DNA from: Caulobacter ginsengisoli | GTDB lineage: Bacteria > Pseudomonadota > Alphaproteobacteria > Caulobacterales > Caulobacteraceae | Length of the DNA stretch: 64,000 bases | Direction of reading: 5' to 3' | Assembly (NCBI RefSeq): GCF_030814835.1 | Contig: NZ_JAUSVS010000007.1 | Coordinates: forward strand, 124,001 to 188,000 | In this document: positions 38,712-47,276 of the stretch, one piece after another | Layout: each line of letters starts with the position of its first letter | Numbering within the stretch: the first letter of the stretch is position 1 | The notes under the pieces: model-generated | Database searches by the model: none | Told to the model about the DNA's origin: nothing | The model's input: the letters and a program-made list of their open reading frames with translations, nothing else | Program-made: the position numbers and the translations under genes

Positions 38712-39865
38712 CCACCGAAATCCATGGACGTTGCGACGCCGGCTTCGAGCCGGTCCGCGCCGCCTTCGAGGACAATGTCGCGCGCGGCGAGGAGCTGGGC
38801 GCCCGCTTCACCCTGATCGTCGAAGGCCAGACCGTCGTCGACCTCTGGGCCGGGTTCGCCGACCGCAAGCGCGAGAAGCCCTTCGCCGCCGACACCCTGA
38901 CCCCGGTGTTCTCGACCACCAAGGCCCTGGCCGCCCTGCTGATCGCCCGCCTCGTCGAGATCGGCGAGCTTTCCTACGACCAGCCCGTCGCCGACGTCTG
39001 GCCGGAGTTCGCGCAAGCCGGCAAGGGCGCCGTCACCGTCGGCCAGGTGATGAGCCACCAGGCCGGCCTGCCCGGCTTCCTGGAGCCGATGGACCCGGCC
39101 CTGTGGTTCGACTGGGACGCCATCTGCGAGCGGCTGGCCACCATGACCCCGCTCTGGCCGCCCGGGACCGCCAGCGGCTATCACGCCATCACCTTCGGCT
39201 ATCTGGCCGGCGAGATCTTCCGGCGGGTCGATGGCCGGACCATGGGCGTGGCGCTCAAGGAAGACATCGCCGAGCCCTGCGGCCTGGACCTGTGGATCGG
39301 CCTGCCCGACCGCGAGCACGGCCGGGTCGCCGACCTGCAGCGCCCCAGCGCCCTGCCGGCCTTCGGCGAGGTCACCGACCCCAAGAAGGCCGCCTTCCTC
39401 TCGCCCTGGGCCGCGCCCGGCGGTCGCACGGGCGCCGACTGGCGGCGGGCGGAAATCCCCTCAGCCAACGGTCACGCCACCGCCGAGAGCCTGGCCCGGC
39501 TGATGGGCGCCCTGGCCGGCCGCGGCGCGATCGACGACGTCCATATCCTCAATGCCGAGACCGTGGCGGCGATGAGCGCCGAGCGCATCGCGGGCGCGGA
39601 CCTGGTGCTGCCCTTCAACCTCAGCTGGGGCGCGGGCGTGATGCGCAATCCGCCCAACGGCTTCTATGGCCCGGGCGCCAATACCTTCGGCCACAGCGGC
39701 TGGGGCGGCAGCTGCGTCTTCGCCGACCCCGACTGGGACGTCGCCGGCGCCTATGTCATGAACAAGCAGGATGTCCACCTGATGGGCGATCCCCGCTCCC
39801 GCCGGCTGATCAACGCCGCCTACGGCGTGGTGCGCAGTCGCCGGCTGGCCCGCCAGGCGCCGTAG
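38708..39865 (+). CDS. Serine hydrolase (beta-lactamase family, EstB-like)
   Basis: A 385-residue protein from GTG 38708 (4-base overlap with pdxY). FSTTKALAALLIARL contains the S-x-x-K catalytic pair (Ser69, Lys72), GYHAITFGYLAGEIF is the Y-x-(N/A) motif, and FGHSGWGGSCVFADP replaces the K-T-G box, the class C / EstB esterase pattern. No signal peptide is seen, so it acts in the cytoplasm, arguing against an antibiotic-resistance role and for esterase or peptidase activity. Substrate unknown. It converges with rarD, overlapping by 46 bases. Confidence 0.88.
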   Translation: MTTEIHGRCDAGFEPVRAAFEDNVARGEELGARFTLIVEGQTVVDLWAGFADRKREKPFAADTLTPVFSTTKALAALLIARLVEIGELSYDQPVADVWPEFAQAGKGAVTVGQVMSHQAGLPGFLEPMDPALWFDWDAICERLATMTPLWPPGTASGYHAITFGYLAGEIFRRVDGRTMGVALKEDIAEPCGLDLWIGLPDREHGRVADLQRPSALPAFGEVTDPKKAAFLSPWAAPGGRTGADWRRAEIPSANGHATAESLARLMGALAGRGAIDDVHILNAETVAAMSAERIAGADLVLPFNLSWGAGVMRNPPNGFYGPGANTFGHSGWGGSCVFADPDWDVAGAYVMNKQDVHLMGDPRSRRLINAAYGVVRSRRLARQAP

Positions 39866-40731
39866 GCGAACACCGCCACCCCGGCCCAGATGAAGCCGAA
39901 GCTCAGGGCCCGCATCGGGGTGAAGCTCTCGCCCAGCCACAGGCCGACGAAGAACTGCAGGGTCGGTGCGGTGAACTGCAGGAAACCCAGCGCCGTCAGC
40001 GACAGCCGGCGGGCGGCCCAGGCGAACAGCACCATGGGCACGACGGTGGCGGGGCCGGCGACGAGCAGCAGCAGGGTGTGGCTGGGGCCGGCCAGGAAAT
40101 GGCCGCCGCCCTGCTGCTGCAGCCACAGCACATAGGCCAGGCCCGGCAGGGCCATGTACAGGCACTCGATCAGCAGGCCAGTCTGGGCTTCGGCCCGCAC
40201 CTGTTTGCGCAGCACGCCGTAGGCGCAGAAGCTCACCGCCAGGCCAAGCGAGATCAGGGGCAGGTGACCCAGCGCCAGGGTCTGGACCGCCACGCCGACG
40301 ACGGCCAGGCCAATGGCGATCTTGCCGGCCAGGCCGAGGCGGTCGCGAAACAGCGCCGCCCCGACCGCCATGTTGAGCAGCGGATTGATATAGTAGCCCA
40401 GGCTGGCCTCGATCACCCGGTGAGCCGCCACCGCCCAGACATAGATCGACCAGTTGATCAGGATGGCCAGGGTCGAAAGCGCCAGGATGCCCAGGGTGCG
40501 GGGCTCGGTCAGCACCCGCCGCATCTCCGGTCCCTGCCGGGCCAGCCAGACCAGCAGGGCCGCCCAGAACACCGACCAGACGCAGCGGTGGGCGATCATC
40601 TCGGCCGGGCCCACACCCATGGTTCCGAGCAGGTGGAAATAGAGGGGCAGGAACCCCCAGAGACCGTAGCAGGCGAGGCCGGCCGTCAACGCCGCGCGGC
40701 CCTCGCCGCCCGGCGCAACAGCCGGGCTCAT
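39820..40731 (-). CDS. rarD: RarD-type EamA family permease
   Basis: A 303-residue inner-membrane protein with ten predicted helices, of the EamA/DMT family and the RarD group. MSPAVAPGGEGRAALTAGLACYGLWGFLPLYFHLLGTMG begins helix one, and EMIAHRCVWSVFWAALLVW and SLGYYINPLLNMAVGAALFRDRL are typical RarD segments. The name refers to chloramphenicol sensitivity in some species, but the physiological substrate is unknown. Its start is adjacent to the asd stop (1 base), suggesting an operon with asd, and it converges with the hydrolase. Confidence 0.88.
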   Translation of the reverse strand: MSPAVAPGGEGRAALTAGLACYGLWGFLPLYFHLLGTMGVGPAEMIAHRCVWSVFWAALLVWLARQGPEMRRVLTEPRTLGILALSTLAILINWSIYVWAVAAHRVIEASLGYYINPLLNMAVGAALFRDRLGLAGKIAIGLAVVGVAVQTLALGHLPLISLGLAVSFCAYGVLRKQVRAEAQTGLLIECLYMALPGLAYVLWLQQQGGGHFLAGPSHTLLLLVAGPATVVPMVLFAWAARRLSLTALGFLQFTAPTLQFFVGLWLGESFTPMRALSFGFIWAGVAVFAYGAWRASRRLRTTP

Positions 40732-40732
40732 G

Positions 40733-41770
40733 TTAGGCGATCGCCCGCTGCTTGATCAGGCCGCGCTCGTGCAGGAGCTCGGCGATCTGCACGGCATTGA
40801 GAGCCGCGCCTTTTCGCAAGTTGTCCGAGACGACCCAGATCGACAGGCCATGCTCGAGCGTGGGGTCATTGCGGATGCGGCTGACGAAGACCGGGAACTC
40901 GCCCTGGGCCTCTTTCGGCGTCACATAGCCGCCGTCCTCGCGCTTATCGACCACCATCAGGCCGGGGGCCTCGCGCAGGATGTCGCGGGCCTCGTCCTCG
41001 TCCAGCGCCGAGTGGAACTCGATATTGACCGCCTCGCCGTGGCCGACGAACACCGGCACCCGCACGCAGGTGGCGCTGACCTTGATGTCGGGGTCGAGCA
41101 TCTTGTGGGTTTCGTCGGCGATCTTGCGCTCTTCCTTGGTGTCGCCCGAGCCGTCCTCCAGGAAGGAGTCGCACTGCGGGATGACGTTGAAGGCGATCTG
41201 CTTGGGATATTTCTTCGGCTCGGACGGACCCAGGACGAAGACGCCCTTGGTCTGGTCCCACAGCTCGTCCATGGCCTCCTTGCCGGTGCCGGAGACCGAC
41301 TGGTAGGTCGAGACCACGATCCGCTTGATCTTCGCCGCGTCATGCAGCGGCTTGAGCGCCACCAAGAGCCCCGCCGTCGTGCAGTTGGGGTTGGCGATGA
41401 TGTTCTTCTTGGCGAAGCCCTCGATGGCGTCGGGGTTCACCTCCGGCACGATCAGCGGCACGTCGGGGTCCATCCGCCAGGCCGAGGAGTTGTCGATGAC
41501 GATGGCCCCGGCCCGGCCGATCTTCTCCGACCATTCCTTGGACACCGCCCCGCCGGCGCTCATCAGCACCAGGTCGACGGTGGAGAAGTCGAACTGCGCC
41601 AGGTCCTCGCATTTGAGGATCCGGTCGCCGAAGGAAACCTCGATGCCGATGGATTTGCGCGAGGCGATGGCGTGAATCTTGTCCACGGGGAAATTCAATT
41701 CCTCGAGGATGTTGAACATCTCACGGCCCACGTTGCCCGTGGCGCCCACGACGGCGACCCGGTAACCCAT
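40733..41770 (-). CDS. asd: Aspartate-semialdehyde dehydrogenase
   Basis: A 345-residue NADPH-dependent enzyme of the aspartate pathway (lysine, threonine, methionine and cell-wall diaminopimelate). VAVVGATGNVGREMFNILEE is the nucleotide fold, SAGGAVSKEWSEKIG follows, IIANPNCTTAGLLVALKPLH carries the catalytic Cys, and CVRVPVFVGHGEAVNIEF has the catalytic His. It starts at ATG 41770 (MGYRVAVVG) although the frame opens earlier. An inverted-repeat block lies upstream at 41861-42069, so the promoter is between them. Confidence 0.95.
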   Translation of the reverse strand: MGYRVAVVGATGNVGREMFNILEELNFPVDKIHAIASRKSIGIEVSFGDRILKCEDLAQFDFSTVDLVLMSAGGAVSKEWSEKIGRAGAIVIDNSSAWRMDPDVPLIVPEVNPDAIEGFAKKNIIANPNCTTAGLLVALKPLHDAAKIKRIVVSTYQSVSGTGKEAMDELWDQTKGVFVLGPSEPKKYPKQIAFNVIPQCDSFLEDGSGDTKEERKIADETHKMLDPDIKVSATCVRVPVFVGHGEAVNIEFHSALDEDEARDILREAPGLMVVDKREDGGYVTPKEAQGEFPVFVSRIRNDPTLEHGLSIWVVSDNLRKGAALNAVQIAELLHERGLIKQRAIA

Positions 41771-41860
41771 ATGGCTTCTCCTTGCTTGAAGGCGGCGTGT
41801 TACGCCCCGCCGCATATAGGCGCAAGCTGAGGAAAGTTGAGGGCGGGTTCAGAAGAAGAG

Positions 41861-42069
41861 TCCACGAACCACACGAACCACACGAACAGGTCCGCGCCGA
41901 ACGGCGCCCTTTTCGGCCTCGTCTGCAAGGTGAACCACGAAAAACACGAAAAGGCCGGCGGCTGAAAGTCGGCGGATCGAAATGGATCGGCGCCGAAGGC
42001 GCCCTTGTTCGTGTGGTTCGTGTGGTTCGTGGACCCTATCTTCCTTTTCGTGTTTTTCGTGGTTGAACC
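41861..42069. repeat. Two interleaved inverted repeats upstream of asd
   Basis: Arm L1 at 41861-41888 (ACGAACCACACGAACC units) is exactly complementary to R1 at 42006-42033. A second pair, L2 at about 41929-41954 and R2 at about 42043-42068 (CCACGAAAAACACGAAAAGG), pairs across it, so the order is L1-L2-R1-R2 and the two stems would cross. The four arms share the unit CCACGAA/CACGAA and resemble each other. The element fills most of the 383-base gap between asd and the HapK-like gene; I see no gene inside it. Confidence 0.8.
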
Positions 42070-42153
42070 CTTGCTGCCTGTCCGCCCCCCTTTCAGGCGG
42101 TTGCCGAAGCGCCAACCCGATCTAGCTTCCCCTCCACACTGAAGGGGGCAGCC

Positions 42154-42471
42154 ATGTCCAAGATCATCCTGACCTACAAGCTGAAGGCCGGCGTCGCGCC
42201 CGCCGATTTCGAGACCTGGATCACCACCCGCGACTATCCCACCATGCGCGGCCTGACCCGGGTGGCCAGCTTCGTGACCCACCGCACCACCGGCATGCTG
42301 CTGGACCCCGACGGCAAGCCGCCGATCGACTATGTCGAGATGTTCGACATCCCCGACCTCGCCGGCTTCATGGGCGAGGACTTCGGCGGCGAGACGGTGC
42401 AGGCGATCCTGGGCGAGTTCATGGGCTTTGCCGAGGACCCGCAGATCATGGTGGCCGAGGCGGTGGTCTAG
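42154..42471 (+). CDS. REDY-like protein HapK family
   Basis: A 105-residue protein of the HapK (PF11639-type) fold, an antiparallel ferredoxin-like barrel: SKIILTYKLKAGVAPADFETWITTRDYPTMRGLTRVASF, then YVEMFDIPDLAGFMGEDFGGETVQAIL. The founder belongs to prodiginine biosynthesis, but in alphaproteobacteria such genes stand alone and may bind small hydrophobic ligands. Its stop codon TAG (42469-42471) shares CTAG with the stop of the convergent TonB receptor. Confidence 0.78.
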   Translation: MSKIILTYKLKAGVAPADFETWITTRDYPTMRGLTRVASFVTHRTTGMLLDPDGKPPIDYVEMFDIPDLAGFMGEDFGGETVQAILGEFMGFAEDPQIMVAEAVV

Positions 42472-44726
42472 CCGGGCGGCCCGGCGGCGCCCGAACCGGC
42501 GTTGTAGTCGAAACCGGGGTCGCGCTGCGGCTTGCCGGAGCCGAAGCGATAGCGCAGGCCGATGAACACGCCCCGGGTCGTGCTGCTGCTGGCCGAGACC
42601 CCTTTCAGGCCCGGCGCGTCCAGCACGATGCGCCGGTCCAGGCTGTCGAGGACGTCGCTGGCGGTGATCGTCAGCAGCAGCCGGTCAGTGAGCTTGTGTC
42701 GATAGCCGAGGTTCAGGCCGAAAGTCGGCTCGGCATAGCCCTGAGGCATGATGCGCTTGGCGGTGACGACGGCCTGGGCCTGCAACAGGTCGCTCGGGCT
42801 GATGTCCCAGTCGAGGCTGGCCCGGCCGCCCACCGACCAGGCGGACCGGTCCCGGCCATAGCCGAGCGAGCCCACATCGATCTGTGTCCAATAGGCCGTG
42901 CCGGTCAGGTTGAGGCGCAGGGTCTTGGTCAGGGACCGGTTGGCCACCAGCTCCAGCCCGCCCGAGCGGTTCCGGGCCAGGTTGGCCTTGGTGGTCAGCA
43001 GCACCCCGCCGCCCAGGTCGATCGTCTCGTCGGTGATGCCGTCCTTGGTCTGGCGATAGAAGCCGGTGACCAGATAGTAGCTGCGCTGTTTGCGGTACTC
43101 GTAAGAACCCTCCCAGGACTGGCTCTGCGAGGGTTCGAGGTTGGGATTGCCCTGCCGGTAGTTGAAGGCGTCGTAATAGGTCCGGAACGGGTCGAGGTCG
43201 TAGCCGCGCGGACGGCTGATCCTGAGCGAATAGCTGGCCTTGAGCCGGCTGGTCTCGCTGAGCCGGTAGTCGAGGTGCAGGGACGGATAGAGCTGGTCGT
43301 AGCGGTGGCTGGACTTCAGGCCGGTGGTCAGCAGGTTGATGTCGTTGGTGGCGCTCTCGTAGCGCAGGCCGGCCAGCACCGTCAGGTCGCCGAACGGCTG
43401 CTCGTAGCTGAGATAGGCCGACAGCACCGTCTCCTCGAAGATCAGCCGGTGCGAGCGGGTCGGGTCGAAGAGGGTCGAGCCCTTGGTCGGGCCGCTGAAA
43501 TAGACCGTGTCGTTGTCGCTCTCGTTCTGCTCGAAGTTGAAGCCGGCCTTGAAGCGGCCAGAGCCGGGCATCGGGCGCTTGTAGTCGCCCTTGAAGTTCC
43601 AGTAGCCGTCGGTCGAGCGGCTGTCGGAACGCTCGAACTGGCTGGGCGCCGGCGGGACCAGGTTGTCGTACTGGTAGACGGAGTCGCTGTCGTAGCCCCA
43701 GCGGCTGCGCTGCAGTTCCAGGGTGAAGTTGTGGTCCTCGCCGGTGAACTCACGCCGCCAGCTGAGCCAGCCGCTGAGCGAATTGGAGTCGCTGCCGGTG
43801 CTGCCCCGGTTCGGTCTGTCACTGACCAGGACGCCCGCCGGATCGGCGATGGTGGAGCGGGAGTCGCCGCCGAAGGCGTAGGAAGAGGCAAAATAGCTGA
43901 CATTGCCGCTCAACCGGTTTTTCGGGTCCAGTTCGTAGTCGGCGGAGGCCTGCAGGGAGTAGCTCTCGCCTTCGCTCCGGGACCGGCCTTCCGACCGCCG
44001 GCGGAAGGTCCCGCCGATCCCGGTCACGGTGCGGTCGCCGCGCGACTCGGAACGGCTGGAGGTGCGCGAGAGGCCGGCGTCGAGGGACACCGTGAGCGCC
44101 TTGGAATTGTAGTTCCAGCTGACGCCGCCATTGTAGCGGCCGCCCGTGCCGACATTACCCTTCACCGAACCGGAGACGCCCTCTCCGGCCTTGCTGGCCT
44201 TCTTGGTCACCAGGTTGATGATCCCGCCGGTCCCCTCCGGCGAGAAGTCCGCGCCGGGGTTGGTCAGGACCTCGACCCGCTCGATCTGGTCGGCCGGTAT
44301 CTGCTGCAGGGCGTCGGCCCGGCCGCCGCCCCGCATGATCGCCGAGGGCTTGCCGTCGATCAGGATGGTGACACTGGATTCTCCGCGCAGCCGGACATTG
44401 CCCTCGATATCGACCTCGACCGACGGCACGCGCTTGAGGGCGTCGGCGATCGAGCCGGTGGTGGCCTGCAGATCGCCCGCGACACTGTAGCTGCGGCGGT
44501 CGATCGAGGATTTGACCGGGGGATCGTCGGCCTTGACGGTGACGCCGGAGACCGTGGTCCCCTCCGACTTCGGCGCGGGCGGCGGACTCGCTGGCGGAGA
44601 ACTGGCCGGCCCGGGCTTGGCGGCCGGCGGACTGGGCGTGGGCGCGGTCTGGGCCTCCGCGGCCGAGGCGGCGAGCAGCATGCCGACGAAGCCGACGCTC
44701 GCCGGCACGGACTTCACAACACGCAC
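42468..44726 (-). CDS. TonB-dependent outer-membrane receptor, paralogue A
   Basis: A 752-residue receptor of the FepA/OMP_b-brl_3 kind. GTG 44726 starts it (a GAGGGGGG purine run lies upstream); signal peptide 1-25, cut after AEA. A Pro-rich linker is followed by TTVSGVTV, a TonB-box-like strand, then the plug domain (DALKRVPSVEVDIEGNVRLRG, GKPSAIMRGGGRADALQQIP, EGTGGIINLVTKK) and a long barrel. After the last strand (FIGLRYRFG) there is an unusual Gly/Pro tail, with no terminal Phe. The ligand is unknown. The signal sequence is almost identical to paralogue B, evidence of recent duplication. Confidence 0.9.
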   Translation of the reverse strand: MRVVKSVPASVGFVGMLLAASAAEAQTAPTPSPPAAKPGPASSPPASPPPAPKSEGTTVSGVTVKADDPPVKSSIDRRSYSVAGDLQATTGSIADALKRVPSVEVDIEGNVRLRGESSVTILIDGKPSAIMRGGGRADALQQIPADQIERVEVLTNPGADFSPEGTGGIINLVTKKASKAGEGVSGSVKGNVGTGGRYNGGVSWNYNSKALTVSLDAGLSRTSSRSESRGDRTVTGIGGTFRRRSEGRSRSEGESYSLQASADYELDPKNRLSGNVSYFASSYAFGGDSRSTIADPAGVLVSDRPNRGSTGSDSNSLSGWLSWRREFTGEDHNFTLELQRSRWGYDSDSVYQYDNLVPPAPSQFERSDSRSTDGYWNFKGDYKRPMPGSGRFKAGFNFEQNESDNDTVYFSGPTKGSTLFDPTRSHRLIFEETVLSAYLSYEQPFGDLTVLAGLRYESATNDINLLTTGLKSSHRYDQLYPSLHLDYRLSETSRLKASYSLRISRPRGYDLDPFRTYYDAFNYRQGNPNLEPSQSQSWEGSYEYRKQRSYYLVTGFYRQTKDGITDETIDLGGGVLLTTKANLARNRSGGLELVANRSLTKTLRLNLTGTAYWTQIDVGSLGYGRDRSAWSVGGRASLDWDISPSDLLQAQAVVTAKRIMPQGYAEPTFGLNLGYRHKLTDRLLLTITASDVLDSLDRRIVLDAPGLKGVSASSSTTRGVFIGLRYRFGSGKPQRDPGFDYNAGSGAAGPPG

Positions 44727-44751
44727 CGACAGAGCCCCCCTCGATCTACGT

Positions 44752-44782
44752 CCACCTAAGCGTGTTTCGCCACCGGGGCAAA
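44752..44782. promoter_or_regulatory. Shared element upstream of receptor A
   Basis: Thirty-one bases (CCACCTAAGCGTGTTTCGCC on the plus strand, then A, CGGGGC and AAA) located 25-56 bases upstream of the GTG start, matching 47024-47054 with one mismatch. The conserved position and sequence before two paralogues suggest a duplicated promoter/leader or operator. Confidence 0.5.
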
Positions 44783-44796
44783 TCAACCCGGCGCGC

Positions 44797-47001
44797 CTAC
44801 CCCGGCCCGCCGCCCCCGCCGCCGTAGTCGAAGGCCGGGTCGCGCTGCGGCTTGCCGGCCCCGAAGCGGTAGCGCAGGCCGATGCCGACGCCGCGGCTCG
44901 AGACGTCGCGGGTCGAGAACCCCGTCAGCCCCGGCGCGTCCAGCACCGTGCGGCCGTCCATGCTGTCGAAGATGTCGGTGGCGGTCAGGGTCAGGAACCA
45001 GCGCTCGTTCAGCTTGCGCCGATAGCCCAGGTTCACCTGGTAGGTCGGCTCGATACGGCCCTGCGGCGTGATCCACCCGCCGTTGGCCACCGCGTTGACC
45101 TGGACCAGGTCGTTGGGCGAGGCCTGCCAGTCGAAGCTGGCCCGGCCGCTGACCGACCAGGCCGACCGGTCGCGGCCCAGGCTGAACGCGCCGGCGTCGA
45201 TCTGGTTGTAGAAGCCCGTGCCCGTCAGGTTCACGCTCAGCGTCTTGGTCAGAGCGCGGTTGACGACGAACTCCAGCCCGCCCGAGCTGTTCTGGGCCAG
45301 GTTGGCCTTGGTGGTCAGCAGCACCCCGCCGCCCAGATCGACCAGCTGGTCGGTAATCCCGTTGTCGGTCTGCCGCCAGAAAGCGGTGACCAGGTAGTAG
45401 CTGCGGTCCTTGCGGTATTCGTAGGAGGCCTCCCAGGAGCGGGTCTCGGACGGCTCGAGGTTGGGGTTGCCCTGCCGATAGTTGAAGGCGTCGGAATAGG
45501 TCCGGAAGGGGTCCAGGTCGCCCGCCCCGGGCCGCATGATCCTTAAGGAATAGCTGGCCTTCAGCCGCGATGTGTCGCTCAGCCGATAGTCGAGATGCAG
45601 CGAGGGATAGAACCGGTCGTAGCCGTGGCTGGTCTTCAGGCCGGTGGTCACTAGGTCGAGGTCGTTGCTGGCGGTCTCATAGCGCAGGCCGGCCAGCAGG
45701 GTCAGGTCGCCGAACGGCCGCTCATAGGTCAGATAGGCCGAGCCGACCTTCTCGTCGAAGATCAGCCGGTGCGAGCGGGCCGGATCGAAGACCAGGCCCG
45801 GCTTCGAGGGCCCGACCGAGAAGACATTGTCGTTGTCGACCTTGCTGCGCTGCAGCTCGAAGCCGGCCTTGAGCCGGGACTCGCCGGGCATGGGGCGGTT
45901 GTAGTCGCCCTTCAGGCTCAGGTCGTCGGAGACGCTGTGGCTGTCGGTCCCCTCGAAGCTGTCGACGCCGGCCGGGGTCACGGAGAACAGCCGGTAGAGG
46001 GAGTCGTTGTCCGACACCCAGCGGTCGCGGTTCAATTGCAGGGTGAGATTGTGGTCCTGGCCAGTGAACTCGCGCCGCCAGCTCAGCGAGGCGTCGCCGG
46101 AGGACGAGCGATTGTCCGACTCGCCGCGGCGGCCGGTGAGGCCGGTCAGCACCCCCAGGACGTCATAGTTCTCGTAGCGCGAACGGGTCTCGAAGCTGGG
46201 CCCGTAGGCGAAGACGTTGAGTTCGCCGCTGATCCGGTTCCTGGCGTCCAGCGCGTAGTCGGCCGCCAGCCGCAGATTGCCCCCCGCGCCCGTCAGCGTG
46301 GCGGTGTTGACCGACCGCCGGCGGAAGGCCCCGCCCAGGGTGCGGTCGTCGACCGTGTCGAACCGGGTGTCGAACGTCCAGAAGCCGGCATTGGCCGACA
46401 GTGACAGCTTCCTGTTGTTGTAGGCCCAGTTGAGCCCGCCGTTGGTGCGGCCGCTGGTGTTGATGTTGCCCCGCACCGAGCCGGAGACCCCAGCCCCCGA
46501 CCGGCTGGCCTTCTTGGTCACCAGGTTGATGACCCCGCCGGTCCCCTCGGGCGAGAAATCGGCCCCGGGATTGGTCAGCACCTCGACCCGGTCGATCTGG
46601 TCGGCCGGCAGCTGCGACAGGGCGTCGGCGCGGCCGGGGCCCTTCATCACGCCCGAGGGCTTGCCGTCGATCAGGATGGTGACGCTGGAATCGCCGCGCA
46701 GCTTCACATTGCCATCGATGTCGACCTCGACGGACGGAATGCGCTTCAAGGCGTCGGCGATGGAGCCGCTGGTCGCCTGCAGGTCGCCCGAGACGCTGTA
46801 GCTGCGGCGGTCGATCGAGGTTTTGACCGGCGGCTCGTCGGCCTTGACGGTGACGCCCGAGACGGTCGTTCCCTCCGTCTTCGGCGCGGGCTTGGCGGCC
46901 GGTGGGTTGGGCGCGGGCGCCGTCTGGGCCTCGACGGCCGAGGCGGCCAGCAGCATGCCGACGAAGCCGACACTGGCCGGCACGGATTTCACGACACGCA
47001 C
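44797..47001 (-). CDS. TonB-dependent outer-membrane receptor, paralogue B
   Basis: A 734-residue paralogue of the preceding receptor; GTG 47001 starts MRVVKSVPASVGFVGMLLAA with cleavage after VEA, the same 25-residue leader. TTVSGVTV box, plug (DALKRIPSVEVDIDGNVKLRG; GKPSGVMKGPGRADALSQLP; EGTGGVINLVTKK), barrel to IGLRYRFGAG, then a Gly-rich tail. It contains the DLDPFRTYSDAFNYRQGNPNLEPSETRSWEASYEYRK stretch typical of the family. The adjacent gene A may have arisen from it. Only 70 bases separate its stop from the A start. Substrate unknown. Confidence 0.9.
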   Translation of the reverse strand: MRVVKSVPASVGFVGMLLAASAVEAQTAPAPNPPAAKPAPKTEGTTVSGVTVKADEPPVKTSIDRRSYSVSGDLQATSGSIADALKRIPSVEVDIDGNVKLRGDSSVTILIDGKPSGVMKGPGRADALSQLPADQIDRVEVLTNPGADFSPEGTGGVINLVTKKASRSGAGVSGSVRGNINTSGRTNGGLNWAYNNRKLSLSANAGFWTFDTRFDTVDDRTLGGAFRRRSVNTATLTGAGGNLRLAADYALDARNRISGELNVFAYGPSFETRSRYENYDVLGVLTGLTGRRGESDNRSSSGDASLSWRREFTGQDHNLTLQLNRDRWVSDNDSLYRLFSVTPAGVDSFEGTDSHSVSDDLSLKGDYNRPMPGESRLKAGFELQRSKVDNDNVFSVGPSKPGLVFDPARSHRLIFDEKVGSAYLTYERPFGDLTLLAGLRYETASNDLDLVTTGLKTSHGYDRFYPSLHLDYRLSDTSRLKASYSLRIMRPGAGDLDPFRTYSDAFNYRQGNPNLEPSETRSWEASYEYRKDRSYYLVTAFWRQTDNGITDQLVDLGGGVLLTTKANLAQNSSGGLEFVVNRALTKTLSVNLTGTGFYNQIDAGAFSLGRDRSAWSVSGRASFDWQASPNDLVQVNAVANGGWITPQGRIEPTYQVNLGYRRKLNERWFLTLTATDIFDSMDGRTVLDAPGLTGFSTRDVSSRGVGIGLRYRFGAGKPQRDPAFDYGGGGGGPG

Positions 47002-47023
47002 TGACGACTCCCCCAAATCACGC

Positions 47024-47054
47024 CCACCTAAGCGTGTTTCGCCAACGGGGCAAA
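47024..47054. promoter_or_regulatory. Shared element upstream of receptor B
   Basis: Thirty-one bases identical, apart from one C-to-A change, to 44752-44782, ending 22 bases before the GTG start at 47001. The third receptor (start 49508) lacks it. It is followed at once by the Family B repeat starting near 47065. Confidence 0.5.
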
Positions 47055-47064
47055 AGAAAGACGA

Positions 47065-47267
47065 CTTCGCCCCCGTAGGGGGCGGACGGCGCGCCCGCGG
47101 CCGGCCCGGTGGGGGTGTTCGACCAAGGCGGTGGTCAGGACCAAGTTTCGCCGAGCCTCGGCGCCTCGCAATTCACCCGAGCTCAGCCTCGACCGATCAA
47201 TGCCCCTGCCCGAAGACCCCGCCGGACCGCGCTCTGGCGCGGTCGTCCTCCCCCTACGGGTAAGGAG
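47065..47267. repeat. Family B long inverted repeat, copy 3 (decayed)
   Basis: Outer arms TCGCCCCCGTAGGGGGCGGA near 47067 and GTCCTCCCCCTACGGGTAAGG near 47243 match imperfectly, unlike the perfect arms in the copies at 19168 and 63067. It shares the internal GGTGGGGGT...GCGCTCTGGCGC pattern of those copies. It separates receptor gene C (ending 47277) from the promoter of receptor B. Confidence 0.65.
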
Positions 47268-47276
47268 TTTGGAGCC

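Noticed and set aside
38708..39865. Serine hydrolase read as a beta-lactamase
   Set aside because: It has S-x-x-K but no signal peptide and no K-T-G box; an esterase-like enzyme is more likely.
39820..40731. RarD read as a chloramphenicol-resistance gene
   Set aside because: The name is historical; the family is a general EamA permease and no resistance context is present.
42696..44759. A plus-strand frame of about 690 codons opposite TonB receptor A
   Set aside because: Low-complexity, valine- and arginine-rich shadow with no motif; the opposite strand encodes the receptor.
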